Below are positions 7,513-15,410 of a DNA stretch of 23,114 nt, piece by piece. The notes beneath the pieces are model-generated. The model was given only the letters and a program-made list of their open reading frames with translations, had not been told where the DNA came from and searched no databases. The position numbers were made by a program, and so were the translations under genes. This DNA comes from Actinobacteria bacterium UBA7422 (GTDB lineage: Bacteria; Actinomycetota; Actinomycetes; S36-B12). The stretch spans positions 1 through 23,114 of the forward strand of contig DKME01000066.1 in assembly GCA_002469525.1 (NCBI GenBank). Reading direction: 5' to 3'. How positions within the stretch are numbered: position 1 is the first letter of the stretch; every line of letters begins with the position of its first letter.

Positions 7513-8826
7513 ATGATTCGGCGCATTGATCTAAGAACGGGAACCTTCCCAGATGCTTCCCTTGAGCAGGTAATCCCTCGAGCAACCACAAATGTCGCTG
7601 ATGCAACGAAAACTGTGACCCCAATCTTGGAAGATATTGCGCTAAATGGCGCCGAAGCAGTGGCTAGGTGGTCATTGACTCTTGACGGAGTTGAACCCCC
7701 TTCACTTCGGGTTCCAAGTTCAGAACTTGAAAAGGCCGCCGCAAGCCTTGACTCGGCGGTTCGAGAGGCACTACTTGAATCTATTCGACGGGCACGAATT
7801 GTGCACGAGGATCAAGTGCGGGGTGAGACCGTCACCCAGGTAGTAGAAGGTGGCACCATCACCGAGCGCTGGATACCGGTAGATCGGGTGGGACTTTATG
7901 TCCCTGGCGGTCAAGCGGTCTACCCCAGCAGCGTTGTCATGAACGTGGTCCCAGCCCAGATCGCAGGAGTGGGATCAATTGCAGTTGTGTCACCCCCTCA
8001 AAAGGACTTCGGCGGCTGGCCGCACCCCGTGATCATGGCCGCGGCTCACCTGTTGGGAGTCAAAGAAGTGTATGCCGTTGGTGGGGCGCAGGCCGTTGCA
8101 ATGTTGGCCTATGGCGTGACGCTACCGGGGGAGAATTGTCGACCGGTGGATCTCGTCACAGGTCCTGGCAATATCTATGTAACCGCGGCTAAGCGCGCAT
8201 TGCAAGGGGTAATCGGGATTGATTCAGAAGCAGGACCCACCGAGATTTTGATTTTAGCCGACAGCACTGCCGACCCCATCCATGTTGCTGCGGACCTCAT
8301 TAGTCAAGCAGAGCACGACGAACTTGCTGCGGCGGTACTGGTGACCGACAGTGTTGAATTAGCAGACAAAGTCGAGGTTGCGCTGGGGGAACGAGTTCAG
8401 CAGGCAAAGCACTCCCAACGGATTGAAGCCTCCTTGCGGGGCGTGCAGAGCGCGATCGTTTTAGTGAGAGATCTTGAGCAGGGTTTGGCGGTCGTTGACG
8501 ACTATGCAGCGGAGCACTTGGAAATACACGTAGAGAATGCACGTGAAGTTGCAAGGCGCGTCACCCACGCAGGAGCGATATTCGTGGGCACGTACGCGCC
8601 GGTCTCCTTGGGTGACTACTGCGCCGGTTCCAACCATGTTTTGCCAACAGCGGGCTCCGCAAAACACTCATCCGGCCTCTCAGTGCAGACGTTTTTGCGT
8701 GGAATTCACATAATCGAGTATTCACAGCAGGCGTTGGCTGAGGTAGCTCCGCATGTTCTCGCACTTTCCGGTGCAGAAGATCTGCCAGCTCATGGACAAG
8801 CGATTTCGGTCCGGACCCACACGTGA
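7513..8826 (+). CDS. hisD: Histidinol dehydrogenase
   Basis: HisD carries out the last two steps of histidine synthesis, oxidising L-histidinol to histidine with two NAD+. From ATG 7513 the protein has 437 residues, typical length. Zinc ligands are visible as Q265 and H268 (SQAEHDE), D368 (GDYCAGSNH) and H427 (LPAHGQ); the catalytic pair is E334/H335 (AEHLEI). Cofactor blocks VGGAQAVAMLAYG and GPGNIYVTAAKR are intact. I chose ATG 7513 because it begins MIRRIDLR, as in relatives, and fits the upstream -10; ATG 7507 is possible, and an upstream GTG at 7462 would overlap the divergent gene. It is the first gene of the his block, and the stop overlaps hisC as GTGA. Confidence 0.96.
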   Translation: MIRRIDLRTGTFPDASLEQVIPRATTNVADATKTVTPILEDIALNGAEAVARWSLTLDGVEPPSLRVPSSELEKAAASLDSAVREALLESIRRARIVHEDQVRGETVTQVVEGGTITERWIPVDRVGLYVPGGQAVYPSSVVMNVVPAQIAGVGSIAVVSPPQKDFGGWPHPVIMAAAHLLGVKEVYAVGGAQAVAMLAYGVTLPGENCRPVDLVTGPGNIYVTAAKRALQGVIGIDSEAGPTEILILADSTADPIHVAADLISQAEHDELAAAVLVTDSVELADKVEVALGERVQQAKHSQRIEASLRGVQSAIVLVRDLEQGLAVVDDYAAEHLEIHVENAREVARRVTHAGAIFVGTYAPVSLGDYCAGSNHVLPTAGSAKHSSGLSVQTFLRGIHIIEYSQQALAEVAPHVLALSGAEDLPAHGQAISVRTHT

Positions 8827-9917
8827 GTCGGTTTGAACTACCTATCCGGACTGACCTCAAAGGACAGATTCCATACGGCGCACCAACAGATTCGGTACCC
8901 GTTCGACTGAATGTCAATGAGAATCCGTATCCGCCGAGTGACTCTGTAATTGCGGCGATCGCACAGGCCGCGGGGGAGGCTGCCCGCGCAATCAATAGGT
9001 ATCCGGATCGCGATTGCTTAAATCTTCGAGCCGCGCTGGCGAGCTACCTCGAACTTGAATCCGGGTTGTCGATTGACCCTGATCGAATATGGGCTGCAAA
9101 TGGCTCGAATGAAATCATGGCCCAAATTTTCAGTGCATTCGGTGGACCTGACACTTGCGCCTTGACTTTCGACCCGACTTATTCGATGTATCCGGAATAT
9201 GCGCGTGATTCATTCACTCACATGGTGCCAATTTCACGTCGCGAAGACTTCACAATCGACATTGAGCAGGGGATCAGCGTAATTCGTGAACGGCAACCGA
9301 ACCTGGTGATCATTACTTCCCCAAATAATCCAACGGGTACGTCAATCCCTGTGACCGAAATTGCAGAATTGGCCGCTGCTGCGACAGCGGTTGGAGCTGT
9401 CATCGTGGTCGACGAAGCGTATGCAGAATTTCGCAGTGACCGTGCCTCAACAGCATTAACACTCCTTAATGAATTCCCAAACCTCATAGTTTCGCGAACC
9501 ATGAGTAAGGCGTTCGGCTATGCCGGAGGTCGAGTGGGTTACTGCGCGAGCAGTACCACTGAAATTGTTCAAGCTCTTAAACTTGTGAGATTGCCCTATC
9601 ACCTTTCTGCCATCTCACAAGCGGCTGCGATTGCTGCGTTGGATTTTGCCGCCGAGTCATTGGATCGGGTAGATCAGATCATTCGTGAGAGAAATAAGAT
9701 AACCATGCAACTGACCGCAATGGGTTTGGAAGTAGCTCCAAGTGAAGCGAACTTTCTGCTCTTTGGGAAATTTGACGATCGACACGCTATCTGGGAAGGA
9801 CTACTCGCGCAAGGAATCTTGATTCGTGAAACGGGTCCGCAAGGTTGGTTGCGGGTAAGTGTGGGGACGCAGGCTGAAAGCGAAATGTTTATTGAGTGTT
9901 TACGAACGTTAGTCTGA
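8823..9917 (+). CDS. hisC: Histidinol-phosphate aminotransferase
   Basis: This 364-residue fold-type I PLP enzyme converts imidazole acetol phosphate and glutamate to histidinol phosphate. Visible are the N-terminal LNVNENPYPPS substrate block, AANGSNE, SPNNPTG, VVDEAYAEF with the PLP-ring Asp, SRTMSKAFGYAGGRVGY with the Schiff-base Lys K229, and LPYHLSAISQAAA. Position between hisD and hisB supports HisC over other class I aminotransferases; in Actinobacteria related enzymes may also act on aromatic amino acids. The GTG start overlaps the hisD stop by 4 nt. Confidence 0.95.
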   Translation: MSRFELPIRTDLKGQIPYGAPTDSVPVRLNVNENPYPPSDSVIAAIAQAAGEAARAINRYPDRDCLNLRAALASYLELESGLSIDPDRIWAANGSNEIMAQIFSAFGGPDTCALTFDPTYSMYPEYARDSFTHMVPISRREDFTIDIEQGISVIRERQPNLVIITSPNNPTGTSIPVTEIAELAAAATAVGAVIVVDEAYAEFRSDRASTALTLLNEFPNLIVSRTMSKAFGYAGGRVGYCASSTTEIVQALKLVRLPYHLSAISQAAAIAALDFAAESLDRVDQIIRERNKITMQLTAMGLEVAPSEANFLLFGKFDDRHAIWEGLLAQGILIRETGPQGWLRVSVGTQAESEMFIECLRTLV

Positions 9918-9921
9918 AAGT

Positions 9922-9927
9922 AGGAGG
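9922..9927 (+). promoter_or_regulatory. Shine-Dalgarno site of hisB
   Basis: AGGAGG lies 5 nt before ATG 9933. It is the strongest ribosome-binding site in the his block and contrasts with the SD-less hisD and hisA. Confidence 0.75.
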
Positions 9928-9932
9928 AACAC

Positions 9933-10532
9933 ATGACCAGAATCGCACGAATTGAAAGAAGCACCAAGGAGAGCAAGGTCCTTGTTGAACTCTCGCTCGA
10001 TGGAACAGGTGTGAGCACAATTGAGACCGGAGTCCCATTCTTTGACCATATGCTTGCTCAGTTAGCCAAGCACGGTGGTTTTGATTTAGTCGTGAACACG
10101 AAAGGTGACCTGCACGTTGATGCCCATCACACCGTTGAAGACACGAGTTTGGCTTTAGGCCAGGCCATGAATCAGGCTCTGGGTGATCGAGCTGGGCTCA
10201 CCCGCTTTGGCGACGCACTTGTACCACTCGACGAATGCCTTGTGCAGAGCGCCGTGGACCTCTCCGGCCGGCCCTATTTGGTCCATTCGGAGCCCAAACT
10301 CGTTGAATTAATTGGTAGTTACGACACAACATTGACCCGACACATTTGGGAATCAATTGTCGCAACCTCACAAATAACCCTGCATGTCAATGTGCTTTCA
10401 GGCCGCAATGCACACCACGTCGTTGAAGCTCAATTCAAAAGCGTAGCGAGATCGTTGCGCGCCGCCGTCGCCCAAGACTCTCGAGTTGTGGGAGTGCCTT
10501 CGACAAAGGGCACACTCACCGCTTCTCAATAA
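9933..10532 (+). CDS. hisB: Imidazoleglycerol-phosphate dehydratase
   Basis: This 199-residue protein dehydrates imidazole glycerol phosphate to imidazole acetol phosphate. The two metal-binding repeats are clear: DAHHTVEDT (H65, H66, E69) and NAHHVVEAQFKS (H161, H162, E165), with FFDHMLAQLAKHGGFD before them. It is monofunctional: the N-terminal histidinol-phosphatase domain of the enterobacterial HisB fusion is absent, so histidinol-phosphate phosphatase must be encoded elsewhere. It follows hisC after 15 nt with a strong Shine-Dalgarno. Confidence 0.96.
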   Translation: MTRIARIERSTKESKVLVELSLDGTGVSTIETGVPFFDHMLAQLAKHGGFDLVVNTKGDLHVDAHHTVEDTSLALGQAMNQALGDRAGLTRFGDALVPLDECLVQSAVDLSGRPYLVHSEPKLVELIGSYDTTLTRHIWESIVATSQITLHVNVLSGRNAHHVVEAQFKSVARSLRAAVAQDSRVVGVPSTKGTLTASQ

Positions 10533-10550
10533 CGCAAGGACTATTTTTAG

Positions 10551-11186
10551 ATGTCACCCGTAGTCGCCGTACTCGATTATGGCTTTGGGAATGTTCGATC
10601 GGCAGTTCGAGCACTTGAGCATGTAGGAGCGAAGGCGCTCCTGAGTTCGGATTATGACACCTGCCTTAATGCAGACGGGTTGATCATTCCAGGGGTTGGC
10701 GCATTTGATGCCTGCATGAAAGGGATCAACCAGGTCAGAGGTGGCCCCCTCGTTGATGCCAGACTTGTAGCGAATCGCCCAGTGCTCGGAATATGTGTCG
10801 GCATGCAAATCTTGTTTGATCAAGGAATTGAACACGGTGTCAGCGCGAAGGGACTCGGCCAGTGGCCCGGTGTCGTCACACCACTTGAGGCTCCGGTCGT
10901 CCCACATATGGGCTGGAATACCGTGACCCCACCGAATGAATCGGTGTTATTCGCAGGAGTTGAGACCGAGTCGTTCTACTTCGTTCACTCATATGCAGTG
11001 CATGACTGGGTCATGACCGACACTGATCCATTTCAAAATCCGCCGTTAATCACGTGGAGTGAGTACGGCACACCATTCGTTGCCGCTGTTGAAAATGGCC
11101 CGCTTTCAGCTGTCCAATTTCATCCGGAGAAGAGTGACATGGCGGGTCTCGCATTGATCAACAACTGGATCCAGGCCCTCGCCTAG
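10551..11186 (+). CDS. hisH: Imidazole glycerol phosphate synthase, glutaminase subunit
   Basis: HisH is the class I glutamine amidotransferase that feeds ammonia to HisF. The 211-residue protein shows GYGN-like DYGFGNVRS at the start, the nucleophile elbow GICVGMQ (C82), and the His-Glu of the triad in AVQFHPEKS (H191, E193). An AAGGA site (10536-10540) lies 10 nt before the ATG. Its TAG stop forms the first three bases of the candidate hisA -10 hexamer. The partner hisF is two genes downstream, separated by hisA, a common actinobacterial order. Confidence 0.96.
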   Translation: MSPVVAVLDYGFGNVRSAVRALEHVGAKALLSSDYDTCLNADGLIIPGVGAFDACMKGINQVRGGPLVDARLVANRPVLGICVGMQILFDQGIEHGVSAKGLGQWPGVVTPLEAPVVPHMGWNTVTPPNESVLFAGVETESFYFVHSYAVHDWVMTDTDPFQNPPLITWSEYGTPFVAAVENGPLSAVQFHPEKSDMAGLALINNWIQALA

Positions 11187-11189
11187 ACT
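11184..11189 (+). promoter_or_regulatory. Candidate internal -10 element of hisA (leaderless)
   Basis: TAGACT (TANNNT) begins on the hisH stop codon and ends 6 nt before ATG 11196. No Shine-Dalgarno precedes hisA. A good -35 is not seen. Confidence 0.5.
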
Positions 11190-11195
11190 GAGCAC

Positions 11196-11954
11196 ATGAA
11201 TTTCACCCTCCTGCCTGCAGTTGACGTCAAAGACGGTAAAGCCGTTCGCCTTGTTCAAGGAAAGGCAGGAAGCGAAACGGTTTACGGCTCGCCACTTGAC
11301 GCAGCCCACACTTGGGTTAACCAAGGGGCAGAGTGGATTCACCTTGTGGACCTTGATGCCGCTTTCGGGACAGGTAGCAACGCTGAATTAATTGCAAAGG
11401 TTGTTGATCGAATCGGAAGGGAAGTCAAGGTTGAACTTTCTGGGGGTATCCGAGACGACGAAAGCCTCAAGGCGGCTCTGGCAACAGGTTGTGCTCGAAT
11501 CAACTTAGGTACGGCGGCGCTTGAAAATCCAGATTGGACCCAAAAGGTGATAGCCGAGCACGGCGAACGGATCGCGGTCGGACTTGACGTCAAGGGACAC
11601 ACTTTGGCGGCCAGGGGTTGGACATCTGAAGGTGGAGACCTCTGGGAAACAATCGGTCGCCTCGATGCAGCCGGGTGTGCCCGTTACGTTGTGACAGACG
11701 TGCACAAAGACGGAACCATGCACGGACCCAATTTTCACCTGCTCAAGCAGGTAACTGAGTCAACGCGGGCTCGTGTAATTGCCTCTGGTGGAATTTCTAA
11801 ATTAGAAGACCTGCACAAACTAGCCGTCATGAAGGGGATTGAAGGCGCAATAGTTGGCAAGGCACTGTACGAGCAGGCGTTCAGTCTCCCCGAAGCACTC
11901 GTGGCTGTCGAAGGTCGGTACGACCCTTACCAGTGGGGACCTCCAACCCCGTGA
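11196..11954 (+). CDS. priA: PriA-type phosphoribosyl isomerase (HisA, probable TrpF activity)
   Basis: This 252-residue (beta/alpha)8 enzyme isomerises ProFAR to PRFAR in histidine synthesis. It is of actinobacterial PriA type, which also isomerises phosphoribosylanthranilate in tryptophan synthesis. Residues matching the M. tuberculosis PriA active site are present: D10 (general base), R18, D131, R140 and W142 in the RGWTSEGG loop, and D172 in TDVHKDGT. VELSGGIRDD and IASGGIS are the phosphate-binding blocks. No trpF occurs in the window although trpE, trpC, trpB and trpA do, which supports the dual role. The dual activity is inferred from family and residues. Its end overlaps hisF as GTGA, and it may start a separate transcript. 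Confidence 0.93.
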   Translation: MNFTLLPAVDVKDGKAVRLVQGKAGSETVYGSPLDAAHTWVNQGAEWIHLVDLDAAFGTGSNAELIAKVVDRIGREVKVELSGGIRDDESLKAALATGCARINLGTAALENPDWTQKVIAEHGERIAVGLDVKGHTLAARGWTSEGGDLWETIGRLDAAGCARYVVTDVHKDGTMHGPNFHLLKQVTESTRARVIASGGISKLEDLHKLAVMKGIEGAIVGKALYEQAFSLPEALVAVEGRYDPYQWGPPTP

Positions 11955-12733
11955 CTTTGGCCGCACGAGTAATTGCTTGCCTTGATGTTGACGCCGGTCG
12001 TGTGGTCAAGGGAGTGAATTTTGTAGATTTAGTTGACGCGGGTGACCCAATTGAGTTGGCGGCTGCTTATGGCAAAGCGGGAATCGACGAATTGGTTTTC
12101 TTGGACATAACGGCTTCGAGTTCGGATCGAGAAACGACACTCGAACTGGTTCGTCGTAGCGCGGATCAAGTGTTTATTCCGGTCACGGTCGGCGGCGGCA
12201 TTCGAAGTGTTGAAGACATCGATGCTCTTCTTCGCGCAGGTGCGGACAAAGTATCCATAAATACCGCCGCAATTAGCCGTCCCGAACTGCTCCGTGAAGC
12301 CGCTCAAAGGTTCGGATCACAGTGCATTGTGCTTTCACTGGATGCGCGTCGAGAAGAAGGACAACCAAGCGGATTCGGTGTGACCACTCACGGTGGACGT
12401 AAATCATCGGGGCTCGATGCAGTGCAGTGGGCAAAACAGGCGGCGGACTTCGGGGTTGGCGAAATCCTGCTCAATTCGATGGATGCCGACGGAACAAAAT
12501 CAGGATTTGACCTTGAGTTGATTCGCGCAGTTCGTGTTGCTGTAGGAATTCCAATTATCGCCAGCGGCGGAGCGGGTTCGGCGGCGGACTTCGGGGAGGC
12601 AATTGAAGCTGGGGCGCAAGCAGTTTTAGCCGCCAGTATTTTTCACTTCGGGGAAATTACCGTGGCCGAGGTGAAGAATGCGATGGCCATGCGAGAAATT
12701 CCAGTCCGGACATCAACTAAGTTGGTGTCATGA
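11951..12733 (+). CDS. hisF: Imidazole glycerol phosphate synthase, cyclase subunit
   Basis: HisF uses HisH-derived ammonia to convert PRFAR to imidazole glycerol phosphate and AICAR. The 260-residue TIM barrel has RVIACLDVDAGRVVKGVNF with the catalytic D12, VTVGGGIRS, the second catalytic Asp D131 in VLSLDARRE, and IASGGAGS. I chose GTG 11951, which overlaps the hisA stop by 4 nt and gives the usual N-terminus (TLAARVIACLD); an upstream ATG at 11933 would add six atypical residues. The stop overlaps hisI as ATGA. Confidence 0.95.
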   Translation: MTLAARVIACLDVDAGRVVKGVNFVDLVDAGDPIELAAAYGKAGIDELVFLDITASSSDRETTLELVRRSADQVFIPVTVGGGIRSVEDIDALLRAGADKVSINTAAISRPELLREAAQRFGSQCIVLSLDARREEGQPSGFGVTTHGGRKSSGLDAVQWAKQAADFGVGEILLNSMDADGTKSGFDLELIRAVRVAVGIPIIASGGAGSAADFGEAIEAGAQAVLAASIFHFGEITVAEVKNAMAMREIPVRTSTKLVS

Positions 12734-13095
12734 GTCTGGAAAGTGAATTCATTTCACGCATTCATTTCAATGACAAGGGCTTAGTTCCCGCGATTACTCA
12801 AGATTTCGAGACCAAAGCGGTCCTTATGCTGGCTTGGATGAACGAGCAGGCGGTTCGACAGACGGTTGAAAGCGGCTTCGCAACCTACTTTTCTCGAAGC
12901 AGAAATAAGATTTGGGTGAAGGGCGAGGAGTCTGGAAATTCGCAACAACTGGTCAGTATCCAAGCAGATTGTGACTCAGACACGCTGCTTCTATTAGTAA
13001 AGCAGCAAGGACCTGCATGTCACACCGGCAACGTCACGTGCTTTTTCGAGCAAGGAATTGCGTTCGGCAATGAAGAGATGGAAAGCAACCAGTGA
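12730..13095 (+). CDS. hisI: Phosphoribosyl-AMP cyclohydrolase
   Basis: HisI opens the purine ring of PR-AMP, the third step of histidine synthesis. The 121-residue protein has Mg ligands in ADCDSD (D80, D82, D84) and zinc ligands C81, C97 (in ACHTG) and C104. It is monofunctional, without the HisE pyrophosphohydrolase domain, so hisE must lie elsewhere. It overlaps hisF (ATGA) and trpE (GTGA), physically joining the his and trp genes. Confidence 0.96.
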   Translation: MSLESEFISRIHFNDKGLVPAITQDFETKAVLMLAWMNEQAVRQTVESGFATYFSRSRNKIWVKGEESGNSQQLVSIQADCDSDTLLLLVKQQGPACHTGNVTCFFEQGIAFGNEEMESNQ

Positions 13096-14645
13096 CAAGA
13101 AAAGAGGCTGATACTCCAAGTCTTGTACAGTTTTGTGAACTAGCAGCCGCTCAAAGGGTAGTTCCGGTCTCTCGCACACTTCTCGTCGACCATGTCAGCG
13201 CAATCGGTCTTTTTCACGCTCTTTGCGGTGACCGCGCGGGGACGTTCCTGCTCGAGTCGGCCGAAGCCGGAGTCCAGTGGTCGCGCTATTCCTTTATCGG
13301 GGTGCACAGCGCCGCAATGCTGACCGAGTCCAAGGGTGAAGCAATCTGGACGGGTCGAGTCCCGGACGGACTCCCCATGCAAGGCACCGCGTTAGAGGTC
13401 CTAGAAGCAACACTTGAACAGCTTCACACACGCAAATATTCACTCGACGGCCTGGCAGATCTTCCATTCACCGGCGGCCTTGTGGGTTACATGTCCTATG
13501 ACATCGTGCGTCAATGGGAAGGAATCGGTGACTCGACAACCGACTCACTTGATTTACCCGATTTAGGTTTCTTGCTCGCATCTGACATTGCGATCGTTGA
13601 CCACTTGCAAAGCACCGTGACCTTGATCGCCAACGCCATCAATTTTGACAACTCACCCAAGCGCGTGGAGCAGGCCTACGCGGACTCTGTTGCTCGGCTT
13701 GATCGTATGCAGGAGTCATTGGCAAAGATTGAGTCAACAGGTGGGGTACCGATTCCCGTCCTCGAGACTGAGCTTGCATTGCCTTCGCGAAATACGAAGG
13801 AAGAAATCTACTTGAATAATGTGGACACTATCAAGGAATACATCCGGGCAGGGGACGCATTCCAAGTTGTTCTTTCCCAAAGGTTTAGCGTTCCAACACA
13901 AGCGAGTGCCCTGAGTATTTATCGGATCCTTCGATCGACCAACCCAAGCCCCTATATGTACTTGGTCAGGGTCCCGAATCCAAAAAATATTGAAGAAGTC
14001 GACTTTGAAATCATTGGATCATCTCCTGAAGCCCTCGTTACAATTCGAGATCAACACGCGGTCGTTCACCCGATTGCGGGAACTCGCTGGAGAAGTGCAG
14101 ATCTAGATCGCGACCGAGAACTCGCGCAAGATCTACTCGAGGACAAAAAAGAACGAGCCGAGCATCTCATGCTCGTGGATCTGGCGCGCAATGACCTCGG
14201 TCGGGTCTGCACGCCCGGCAGCGTCAACGTTGTCGACTTTATGCACGTCGAGCGTTATTCACATGTCATGCATTTGGTGTCAACTGTTACGGGGGATCTG
14301 GCAGAGGGAGAGAATGCATTCACGGCACTTCGTGCCACATTTCCAGCTGGAACTCTCTCCGGCGCGCCAAAACCGCGAGCAATGCAGATCATCGAAGAAC
14401 TGGAGTTCGAACGCAGGGGGCTTTATGGAGGTTGCGTTGGTTACTTCGACTTTGCCGGCAATCTCGACATGGCGATCGCAATTCGGACGGCATTGCTTAA
14501 GAACGGCAATGCGCATATTCAAGCGGGTGGTGGGATAGTTGCGGACTCGGTCCCTGCCCAGGAAAATGACGAATGCATCAACAAGGCTATGGCGGTAATC
14601 CGTGCTGTTGCACTGGCTGAACAGCTTGAGAATTGGTCGAGGTGA
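13092..14645 (+). CDS. trpE: Anthranilate synthase component I
   Basis: TrpE converts chorismate and ammonia to anthranilate. The 517-residue protein has the N-terminal LLES motif (residues 53-56) that in characterised enzymes forms the tryptophan feedback site. The C-terminal chorismate-binding domain carries IAGTRWRSAD, KERAEHLMLVDLARNDLGRV, FPAGTLSGAPKPRAM and RGLYGGCVGYFDF. The glutaminase TrpG is not in the window, so it is unlinked or shared with the folate pathway. The GTG start overlaps the hisI stop by 4 nt, leaving no room for a trp leader peptide or attenuator immediately before trpE. Confidence 0.96.
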   Translation: MTRKEADTPSLVQFCELAAAQRVVPVSRTLLVDHVSAIGLFHALCGDRAGTFLLESAEAGVQWSRYSFIGVHSAAMLTESKGEAIWTGRVPDGLPMQGTALEVLEATLEQLHTRKYSLDGLADLPFTGGLVGYMSYDIVRQWEGIGDSTTDSLDLPDLGFLLASDIAIVDHLQSTVTLIANAINFDNSPKRVEQAYADSVARLDRMQESLAKIESTGGVPIPVLETELALPSRNTKEEIYLNNVDTIKEYIRAGDAFQVVLSQRFSVPTQASALSIYRILRSTNPSPYMYLVRVPNPKNIEEVDFEIIGSSPEALVTIRDQHAVVHPIAGTRWRSADLDRDRELAQDLLEDKKERAEHLMLVDLARNDLGRVCTPGSVNVVDFMHVERYSHVMHLVSTVTGDLAEGENAFTALRATFPAGTLSGAPKPRAMQIIEELEFERRGLYGGCVGYFDFAGNLDMAIAIRTALLKNGNAHIQAGGGIVADSVPAQENDECINKAMAVIRAVALAEQLENWSR

Positions 14646-14651
14646 GAAGCA

Positions 14652-15152
14652 GTGTCCCCTGCGAAACAGTATTTGATCACGATCTTCGTTCAAATTGTGA
14701 TTGCGGGTTCCCTGTTGTGGGCGAGCGGACTCACATGGGGTTCAGAGCAGGGCGATCTCGCCAGCGGAGAATTCACCGGAACTGATCTAGATTCATTCAT
14801 AGTTGCCGTCTGGGCTGTGTCATTTGCAGTAGTGCTCGCGGTTCTCGCGCTGAAACATTGGGGAAGGCGAGTGGTCGGACTACTCGGTGCAGTTGCCTCG
14901 GCAGGAGGTATTTATTCACTCGTTTCATTGGATAAGAACGGAGTGAATTCACTGTGGGTATTCGCACTGATTTTGTGCGCGGCTCTTGTAGTTACCAATT
15001 CACTTATTGCCCTTACATCACGCAACTGGCCGACCTTGGGGAGTAAATATTCACGCGCGACCCCACCAGAACCTGATGCGTGGGCACTCTTGGATGCCGG
15101 GGTTGATCCCACAATTGAGTCAGATCCGCAGCAGCCCCGTTCACATGATTAG
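14652..15152 (+). CDS. Trp operon-associated membrane protein (TIGR02234-like)
   Basis: This 166-residue protein has four hydrophobic segments (about 8-27, 48-68, 73-92 and 101-121) and a conserved-looking cytoplasmic tail with SRNWPTLGSKYSR and DAWALLDAGVDPT. That tail pattern and the place right after trpE match a family of unknown function restricted to actinobacterial tryptophan operons. The GTG start lies 6 nt after the trpE stop. The role is not known; links to tryptophan transport or sensing are speculation. Confidence 0.85.
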   Translation: MSPAKQYLITIFVQIVIAGSLLWASGLTWGSEQGDLASGEFTGTDLDSFIVAVWAVSFAVVLAVLALKHWGRRVVGLLGAVASAGGIYSLVSLDKNGVNSLWVFALILCAALVVTNSLIALTSRNWPTLGSKYSRATPPEPDAWALLDAGVDPTIESDPQQPRSHD

Positions 15153-15160
15153 ATAATGTC

Positions 15161-15373
15161 ATGAGTGACCAACATGAAGACCATGGTTCGACCCCTGCGG
15201 CGTGGACGACAGTAGTAATCATCACGTTGGCATTTACCGTGGGGACGCTGGCCGTAATCTTGGCGAACTGGCCATTATTCTGGATTGGTGGAGTCGGCCT
15301 CTTGGTAATTGGTGCCGTCGTGGGTAAGGCAATGGCCATGATGGGCCTGGGCAAAAAAACTACCCACGTATGA
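15161..15373 (+). CDS. HGxxPAAW-family small membrane protein
   Basis: This 70-residue protein carries the motif HGSTPAAW at residues 8-15, two hydrophobic segments (about 17-36 and 40-56) and a short basic tail. The motif defines a small actinobacterial family of unknown function, often in or beside trp operons. Just upstream, TAGATAATG (15150-15158) is AT-rich and may hold a -10, but it does not fit TANNNT at the spacing seen at other starts. No Shine-Dalgarno is visible. Confidence 0.85.
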   Translation: MSDQHEDHGSTPAAWTTVVIITLAFTVGTLAVILANWPLFWIGGVGLLVIGAVVGKAMAMMGLGKKTTHV

Positions 15374-15401
15374 ATACCCACGTATAGGTTCGGACCCACG
15401 T
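15361..15401. repeat. Three ACCCACGT direct repeats before the response regulator gene
   Basis: ACCCACGT occurs at 15362-15369, 15376-15383 and 15394-15401. The first two are part of an exact 11-nt repeat, TACCCACGTAT, spaced 14 nt apart. The copies straddle a possible -10 (TAGGTT, 15385-15390). They could be regulator sites, perhaps for autoregulation. Confidence 0.55.
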
Positions 15402-15410
15402 CGTGACCAC

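Noticed and set aside
11933..11950. hisF start at ATG 11933
   Set aside because: It adds six residues not seen in HisF; GTG 11951 gives the family N-terminus and a typical 4-nt overlap.
13060..13095. Tryptophan attenuator or leader peptide before trpE
   Set aside because: trpE overlaps hisI; there is no intergenic space, Trp-codon cluster or terminator hairpin.
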